Positions 59,784 to 64,000 of a stretch of DNA of 64,000 bases are shown here, piece by piece. A program made the position numbers and the translations under genes. How positions within the stretch are numbered: the first letter of the stretch is position 1; every line of letters begins with the position of its first letter. The notes under the pieces are model-generated. The model made no database searches. It was not told where the DNA came from and saw nothing but the letters and a program-made list of their open reading frames with translations. The stretch is from Acrocarpospora corrugata (lineage in GTDB: Bacteria > Actinomycetota > Actinomycetes > Streptosporangiales > Streptosporangiaceae), in NCBI RefSeq assembly GCF_009687845.1, contig NZ_BLAD01000064.1, forward strand, positions 1 through 64,000, written 5' to 3'.

Positions 59784-60578
59784 ATGAACACGATCCGGCC
59801 AGAACGACGCCAGGGACCTTCGCTCCTCCGCGGCAACCTGGTGACCGACTCCACCGCTGACCAGCGCCTGCTCGACCGGCGCGGCCCCGCCGACTGGGTG
59901 CACATGGATCCGTGGCGGGTGCTGCGCATCCAGGCTGAGTTCGTCGAGGGTTTCGGGGCGCTGGCCGAGCTGCCGCCCGCGGTCACCGTCTTCGGCTCGG
60001 CCCGTACCAAACCGGACTCGCCGGACTACGCGCTGGGCATCCGGCTCGGCCGGGCGCTGGCCGAGCAGGGCTACGCGGTCATCACCGGCGGCGGCCCCGG
60101 CTGCATGGAGGCCGCCAACAAGGGCGCGCTGGAGGCGGGCGGCATCTCGGTCGGCCTCGGCATCGAGCTCCCGCACGAGCAGCGCATGAACGAGTTCGTG
60201 GATCTCGGCGTCGAGTTCCGCTATTTCTTCGTCCGCAAGACCATGTTCGTCAAGTACTCCTCCGGCTTCATCACCCTGCCGGGCGGCTTCGGCACCCTGG
60301 ACGAGCTGTTCGAGGCGCTCACCCTGGTGCAGACCCGCAAGGTCACCTCCTTCCCCGTGGTCCTGATGGGCCGCCGGTTCTGGGGCCCGATGATCGACTG
60401 GATCAAGGACACGCTGCTCACCGAGGGCAAGATCTCGCCGCCGGACGTGGAGCTGATCCGCTGCACCGACGACGTGGACGAGGCCATCCAGATCATCGCC
60501 GAGGCCGACCGGGTGCGCGGCGAGACCGAGGTCCACGAGCGGGAGTCGGTCCGGCAGACCGTGTCGGACGCCCAATAA
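59784..60578 (+). CDS. LOG-family protein (TIGR00730-type nucleotide phosphoribohydrolase)
   Basis: A 264-residue Rossmann-fold protein with the family motifs ITGGGPGCMEAANKGA and LPGGFGTLDELFE, plus VTVFGSARTKPDSP near the start of the core. LOG proteins cleave the ribose-5-phosphate from nucleoside monophosphates (cytokinin-type substrates). In actinobacteria this large version follows dapE. An N-terminal ~65-residue extension is present. A second LOG gene follows after 10 bp. Confidence 0.9.
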   Translation: MNTIRPERRQGPSLLRGNLVTDSTADQRLLDRRGPADWVHMDPWRVLRIQAEFVEGFGALAELPPAVTVFGSARTKPDSPDYALGIRLGRALAEQGYAVITGGGPGCMEAANKGALEAGGISVGLGIELPHEQRMNEFVDLGVEFRYFFVRKTMFVKYSSGFITLPGGFGTLDELFEALTLVQTRKVTSFPVVLMGRRFWGPMIDWIKDTLLTEGKISPPDVELIRCTDDVDEAIQIIAEADRVRGETEVHERESVRQTVSDAQ

Positions 60579-60588
60579 GATGCGTTAA

Positions 60589-61155
60589 ATGTTTGTTTGT
60601 GTGTTCTGCTCGTCCAGCCAGCGGATCCACCCCAAATACCTGGAGCTGGCCCGCGAGGTCGGCGGCGAGCTGGCCCGGCGCGGCCACGGCCTGGTCAGCG
60701 GCGGCGCCATCGTGTCCTGCATGGGCGAGGTCGCCCGCGCCGCCCGCGCGGGCGGCGCGGCCACCGTCGGGGTGATCCCGCAGGCCCTGGTGGACATCGA
60801 GATCGCCGACACCGACTCGGCCGAACTCGTGGTCACCACCGACATGCGCGAGCGCAAGGGCATGATGGACACCCGCTCCGACGCCTTCCTGGTGCTGCCC
60901 GGCGGCATCGGCACGCTGGAGGAGCTGTTCGAGATCTGGACCGCACGGGTGCTCGGCCTGCACGTCAAACCGCTGGTCATCCTCGACCCCTGGGGCCTGT
61001 ACGACCCGCTGAAGGCCCTGGTCGACGGCATGTACGACCAGGGCTTCACCCGGCCGAACGTGTTCGACGCGATCTCCTGGGCCACCGAGGTCCCCGAAGC
61101 CTTCGACCTTCTGGACAAACGCCAGCACGTCATCCCATTGACCGATCCAGACTGA
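60589..61155 (+). CDS. Second LOG-family protein
   Basis: A 188-residue protein with the LOG core only: VFCSSSQRIHPKYLELA, VSGGAIVSCMGEVA and LPGGIGTLEELFEIW. It is the compact form (no N-terminal extension) and closer to the classical plant/bacterial LOG than the upstream one. The two lie in tandem, so are probably co-transcribed, and may act on different nucleotides. The start ATG 60589 is directly repeated within an AT-richer patch. Confidence 0.88.
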   Translation: MFVCVFCSSSQRIHPKYLELAREVGGELARRGHGLVSGGAIVSCMGEVARAARAGGAATVGVIPQALVDIEIADTDSAELVVTTDMRERKGMMDTRSDAFLVLPGGIGTLEELFEIWTARVLGLHVKPLVILDPWGLYDPLKALVDGMYDQGFTRPNVFDAISWATEVPEAFDLLDKRQHVIPLTDPD

Positions 61156-61164
61156 CCGTACCGG

Positions 61165-61629
61165 TTGACGGCATGGGACCCGTGGGAGTTGTGGCACGAT
61201 TCGTATGTGCTGGTCGTACTCGTGGTCGCCGCTCTGGCCGTGCTGGGATGCGTGGTGCTGGTCTCGCTGGGCCGAGGCGGTGAGCTCGCCGAGTTCCACC
61301 CCGACGTGCCGCCGCTGGAGCTGCCCGAGGCGGGGCAGCTGAACGCGGTCGACTTCATGTCCCTGCACCTGCCGATCGGCCTGGTCGGCTACCACACCCA
61401 GACCGTGGACGAGACCCTGGAACGGGCCGCCACCGCGCTGAGCGAGCGCGACACCAGGATCGCCGTGCTGGAGCAGCGGGTCGCCGAACTCCTGACCGGC
61501 CGCCTGCAGGCCCGCCAGGAGGCGTACGCGCGCCCGGCCGAACCGCCGAAGACCGAGCACCTGCCTGAGATGCCCAACGGCGCGCCCGCCTGGGAGGGTG
61601 ACCGCGCCGACGTGGAGGAGGCGTGGTAG
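61165..61629 (+). CDS. DivIVA-domain-like membrane protein
   Basis: The protein has 154 residues if the TTG at 61165 is used, or 140 from GTG 61207; no ribosome site clearly decides. There is one membrane helix (LVVLVVAALAVLGCVVLVSL) and a region LPIGLVGYHTQTVDETLERA typical of DivIVA-like proteins. A coiled coil follows (TALSERDTRIAVLEQRVAEL) and then a Pro-rich end. Such short DivIVA-like proteins in actinobacteria lie upstream of tag, as here, with which it overlaps by 7 bp. Possible role in cell-envelope organisation. Confidence 0.75.
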   Translation: MTAWDPWELWHDSYVLVVLVVAALAVLGCVVLVSLGRGGELAEFHPDVPPLELPEAGQLNAVDFMSLHLPIGLVGYHTQTVDETLERAATALSERDTRIAVLEQRVAELLTGRLQARQEAYARPAEPPKTEHLPEMPNGAPAWEGDRADVEEAW

Positions 61630-62192
61630 ATCACGTGGTCCGCTGCGCCTGGGCGACCTCGGATCCGCTCTACCTGAGCTACCACGACGAGGAGTGGGGC
61701 CGCCCGGTCCGGGACGACGACGGCGTCTACGAGCGGGTCACCCTGGAGGCGTTCCAGTCCGGCCTGTCCTGGATCACCATCCTGCGCAAGCGCGAGAACT
61801 TCCGGGCCGCCTTCGACGGCTTCCACCTCGCCAAGGTCGCCGCGTACGGCGAGGCCGACGTGCACCGCCTGCTGGCCGACCCCGGCATCGTCCGCAACCG
61901 CGCCAAGATCGAGGCCGCCGTCGCCAACGCCCGTGCCGCCCTGGACCTCCCGGCCGGCCTGTCCGCCCTGATCTGGAAGTACGCCGACCCGGACGCACCC
62001 ATCCCGCAGACCATGGCCGACGTCCCCGCCACCACCCCCGGCTCGGTCGCGCTGGCCAAGGACCTCAAGAAGCACGGCTTCCGCTTCGTCGGCCCCACCA
62101 CCGCGTACGCGCTGATGCAGGCCATCGGCCTGGTCGACGACCACCTCGCGGACTGCGTGGTCAGGGTGGGTAGGCGGCGAGCCGGAGCCTGA
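61623..62192 (+). CDS. tag: DNA-3-methyladenine glycosylase I (Tag)
   Basis: A 189-residue base-excision enzyme from GTG 61623. Family motifs are CAWATSDPLYLSYHDEEWGRP, FQSGLSWITILRKRENFR, DPGIVRNRAKIEAAVANA and the C-terminal GPTTAYALMQAIGLVDDHLADC, with Cys/His ligands of the Tag zinc site at both ends. It removes alkylated adenine from DNA. Its last 32 bp overlap the convergent LtrA gene. Confidence 0.94.
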   Translation: MVDHVVRCAWATSDPLYLSYHDEEWGRPVRDDDGVYERVTLEAFQSGLSWITILRKRENFRAAFDGFHLAKVAAYGEADVHRLLADPGIVRNRAKIEAAVANARAALDLPAGLSALIWKYADPDAPIPQTMADVPATTPGSVALAKDLKKHGFRFVGPTTAYALMQAIGLVDDHLADCVVRVGRRRAGA

Positions 62193-63294
62193 TCCGCTTC
62201 CCGGTCACCAGCACCACCTGCCCGATCGCCTCCGCGCACAGCAGCGCCAGCACCGCCCACGGCGGCAGCTGCCCGGCCACCGCCAGCACCGCCAGCGGGA
62301 CGAGCACCCCGGGCCCGGCCCAGCGCAGCGAGCGCCGCAGCGAGAACCCGAGCCGCATGCCCAGCCCGGCGAAGGTCAGCCGGAACAGCGCGAGACCGCC
62401 GCACAGCGTGATCGCCGCCCCGGCCGGCAGATGGTGGGCGTGGTCGGTGATCGCGGTGCCCAGCCCGGCCGCCATCGCGATCAGCGCGGCCACCACCGGG
62501 AAGTGCCCGATCCCCATCACGTCCCTGATCCGCTGGTTCTCGCCCTCCCGCAGCTTGGCCGCCGCGGTGGTCGCGCCGAACTCGAAGTAACCCCACCACA
62601 GCGCCGCGAACAGCACGAACCCGAGGACGGCGACCAGCCACGCGCCCGGCGCCCAGGTCGCGTCGACGGCGTTCACCGAGGACACCACCGACTCGCCCAG
62701 CACGATGATGACGAACAGCCCGACCCGCTCCACGATGTGGGACACGTTGTAGTCGCGGACCTGGGAGCGCTGCGCGTACACCAGGACGACCAGCTCGAAG
62801 GCGATCGCGGCCAGCCAGACGAACGGCCGCACGTCCTCCGCGACCAGCAGCGAGGCGGAGAAGACGGCGATGCTGCCGCCGTTGAACAGCATGATCCGGT
62901 TCAGGTTCCACTCGACGCCGGGGTCGCGCCCCAGCGGCAGCCAGAGCAGGAACAGCACTACCCGGGTGCCGACGAAGCCGAGCACGTAGGCGGGCGCCCG
63001 CTCGCCCAGCCCGTCAGGGACGGCCGCGCCCAGCACGCCCAGGAAGAGCATCCCGGCCAGCATCAGGAGCCTGGTCCTGGTGCCGCCGCTGCCGACCGTG
63101 TTGACGTAGACGGTGAAGGAGAGCCAGGCCCACCAGGCGGGCAGCAGCAGGACCAGGAACTCCCAGAACTCGTGCCAGCCCGGGTCGCCCTCCAGGTGGT
63201 GGGCGAGCTTGGCGATCGCGACCACGAAGACCAGGTCGAAGAAGAGCTCCAGCCAGCCGGGGCGCGAGCTGGCGGTCTCGGGGGTGACGGTCAC
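62161..63294 (-). CDS. Low-temperature-requirement A (LtrA) family membrane protein
   Basis: A 377-residue protein from GTG 63294, which overlaps the stop of the upstream PaaX-like gene (GTGA). The family opening WLELFFDLVFVVAIAKLAHHL is clear, followed by about ten membrane helices and the conserved loops FFVIIVLGESVV-like and ALWWGYFEFGA. The molecular function of LtrA proteins is not established. Translational coupling to a PaaX-like regulator suggests a small operon. Confidence 0.9.
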   Translation of the reverse strand: MTVTPETASSRPGWLELFFDLVFVVAIAKLAHHLEGDPGWHEFWEFLVLLLPAWWAWLSFTVYVNTVGSGGTRTRLLMLAGMLFLGVLGAAVPDGLGERAPAYVLGFVGTRVVLFLLWLPLGRDPGVEWNLNRIMLFNGGSIAVFSASLLVAEDVRPFVWLAAIAFELVVLVYAQRSQVRDYNVSHIVERVGLFVIIVLGESVVSSVNAVDATWAPGAWLVAVLGFVLFAALWWGYFEFGATTAAAKLREGENQRIRDVMGIGHFPVVAALIAMAAGLGTAITDHAHHLPAGAAITLCGGLALFRLTFAGLGMRLGFSLRRSLRWAGPGVLVPLAVLAVAGQLPPWAVLALLCAEAIGQVVLVTGKRIRLRLAAYPP

Positions 63295-64000
63295 GGGCTG
63301 CCATCCAGATTGCGGTCGACGAACGCGGCGGCCCGGGGAAGCAGCCGGGCCGCCTCCTGGTCGAAGTAGGCCCGTGCCTTCTCGCCCGGCCACCCGGGCG
63401 GCAGCAGAGCGGGCGGCAGCCCCGGGTCGCGGAACAGGAAGTTCCGCCAGGTGTGGACCAGCTGGCTGCGGATCGCGTACACCTGATCGTCGGGGGCGTC
63501 GTCCGGCAGCGAGGCGACCAAGGTCATCGCGCCCGCCAGCCAATCCTCGTACGCCAGCCCGATGGCGTCCAGGTCCCAGGCGCGGGCCACCAGATCGCGC
63601 GGATCGCCTTCCAGCACCGCCTCGAATCGGTCAGCCGATAACCCTAATCCGTCGAGTTCGGGCGACGGTCTCGGACCGATCCAGGTCGTCTCAGAAAGCG
63701 GGGCGTAGCCCAGGAACGAGAGGTCGGCGCGGAGCCGTTCGCGGCGCGGGCGCTCCCGGATCGGCTCCAGCACCAGCAGATGCCAGCGGCCCGGCCAGGT
63801 GACGGCAGCGCCCCGGTAGATCCGCGCGGCGGTCTGGTCGAGCCGTCTGGCGCATTTGGGGGTGAGCCCGTAACCGGGGCCCTGCGGCAGCCGTACCGGG
63901 TCCAGCCAGCCCTGTCGCACCATCCGGGAGATCGCGGTGCGGACGGCGGGGGCGGCGACCTCCAGCGGGGCGAGCAGCCGGACCAGGGCCGCCACCGAGG
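63291..64000 (-). CDS. PaaX-like transcriptional regulator (N-terminus cut by the window edge)
   Basis: At least 236 residues are visible; the reading frame stays open beyond the last base, and the missing part is probably 20-30 residues of the N-terminal winged helix. What is visible starts in the HTH (VRLLAPLEVAAPAVRTAISRMVRQGWL). It continues with the PaaX central domain (WHLLVLEPIRERPRRERLRADLSFLGYAPLSETTWIGPRP) and the C-terminal part ending YFDQEAARLLPRAAAFVDRNL. PaaX proteins repress phenylacetate-type catabolic genes; no such gene is present here, so its target is elsewhere or is the coupled LtrA gene. Confidence 0.88.
   Translation of the reverse strand, partial: SVAALVRLLAPLEVAAPAVRTAISRMVRQGWLDPVRLPQGPGYGLTPKCARRLDQTAARIYRGAAVTWPGRWHLLVLEPIRERPRRERLRADLSFLGYAPLSETTWIGPRPSPELDGLGLSADRFEAVLEGDPRDLVARAWDLDAIGLAYEDWLAGAMTLVASLPDDAPDDQVYAIRSQLVHTWRNFLFRDPGLPPALLPPGWPGEKARAYFDQEAARLLPRAAAFVDRNLDGSP

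Overview
This is a high-GC, gene-dense actinobacterial chromosome segment, probably from the Streptosporangiales (Nonomuraea/Streptosporangium-like). The placement rests on base composition, frequent GTG/TTG starts, the mycothiol gene mshB, a mycobacterial-type second succinate dehydrogenase, XRE/DUF5753 regulators and the fdxA-dapC-dapE neighbourhood. Lineage and all gene functions are inferred from sequence reading only; no database search was run.

Layout. 0.2-2.5 kb: the ATPase YchF and a frame-disrupted MFS exporter. 2.7-3.5 kb: two overlapping small secreted Asn/Ser/Gly-repeat proteins. 3.85-13.8 kb: a co-oriented, tightly packed type IV secretion (T4SS) operon with the gene content of the Tn916/pCW3 Tcp system (TcpC, small membrane protein, TcpE fused to a ParA-like domain, VirB4, VirB6-like, VirB8/NTF2-like, SLT+NlpC/P60 hydrolase). 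No relaxase, coupling protein or integrase is visible. 13.8-16.5 kb: a Nudix hydrolase and two proline-rich surface/membrane proteins, closed by a strong terminator. 16.5-27.8 kb: two different succinate dehydrogenase/fumarate reductase operons (one like mycobacterial Rv0247c-0249c, one B. subtilis-like with a divergent LysR regulator) that flank a CheY-like / CHASE3 histidine kinase / RR-PP2C signalling operon.

27.8-32.1 kb: an HTH + Clp_N-domain pair behind a doubly operated, apparently leaderless promoter, and a heterodimeric ABC exporter whose motifs are split so that only one composite ATP site is intact. 32.1-40.2 kb: a class I FxLD-type lanthipeptide cluster (precursor, LanB, LanC, separate SpaB_C-type protein, PIMT-like methyltransferase) with a divergent XRE regulator and a DUF6879-like protein. 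40.2-47.5 kb: S9 peptidase, mshB, small membrane proteins, a metallo-beta-lactamase-fold hydrolase, a CysRS paralogue lacking the KMSKS lysines, and a secreted GH25 lysozyme. 47.5-53.2 kb: an unassigned three-gene operon, with two paralogous ~600-residue proteins (one with a clear sigma-region-4-like HTH) around a UvrD-type helicase with an N-terminal RelE-like domain. This is my strongest candidate for an undescribed system.

53.3-64 kb: mostly housekeeping genes. They are a methyltransferase, an orphan solute-binding lipoprotein, fdxA, dapC, a DUF4178 protein, a membrane protein, dapE, two LOG-family proteins, a DivIVA-like membrane protein, tag, an LtrA protein, and a PaaX-like regulator cut by the window end.
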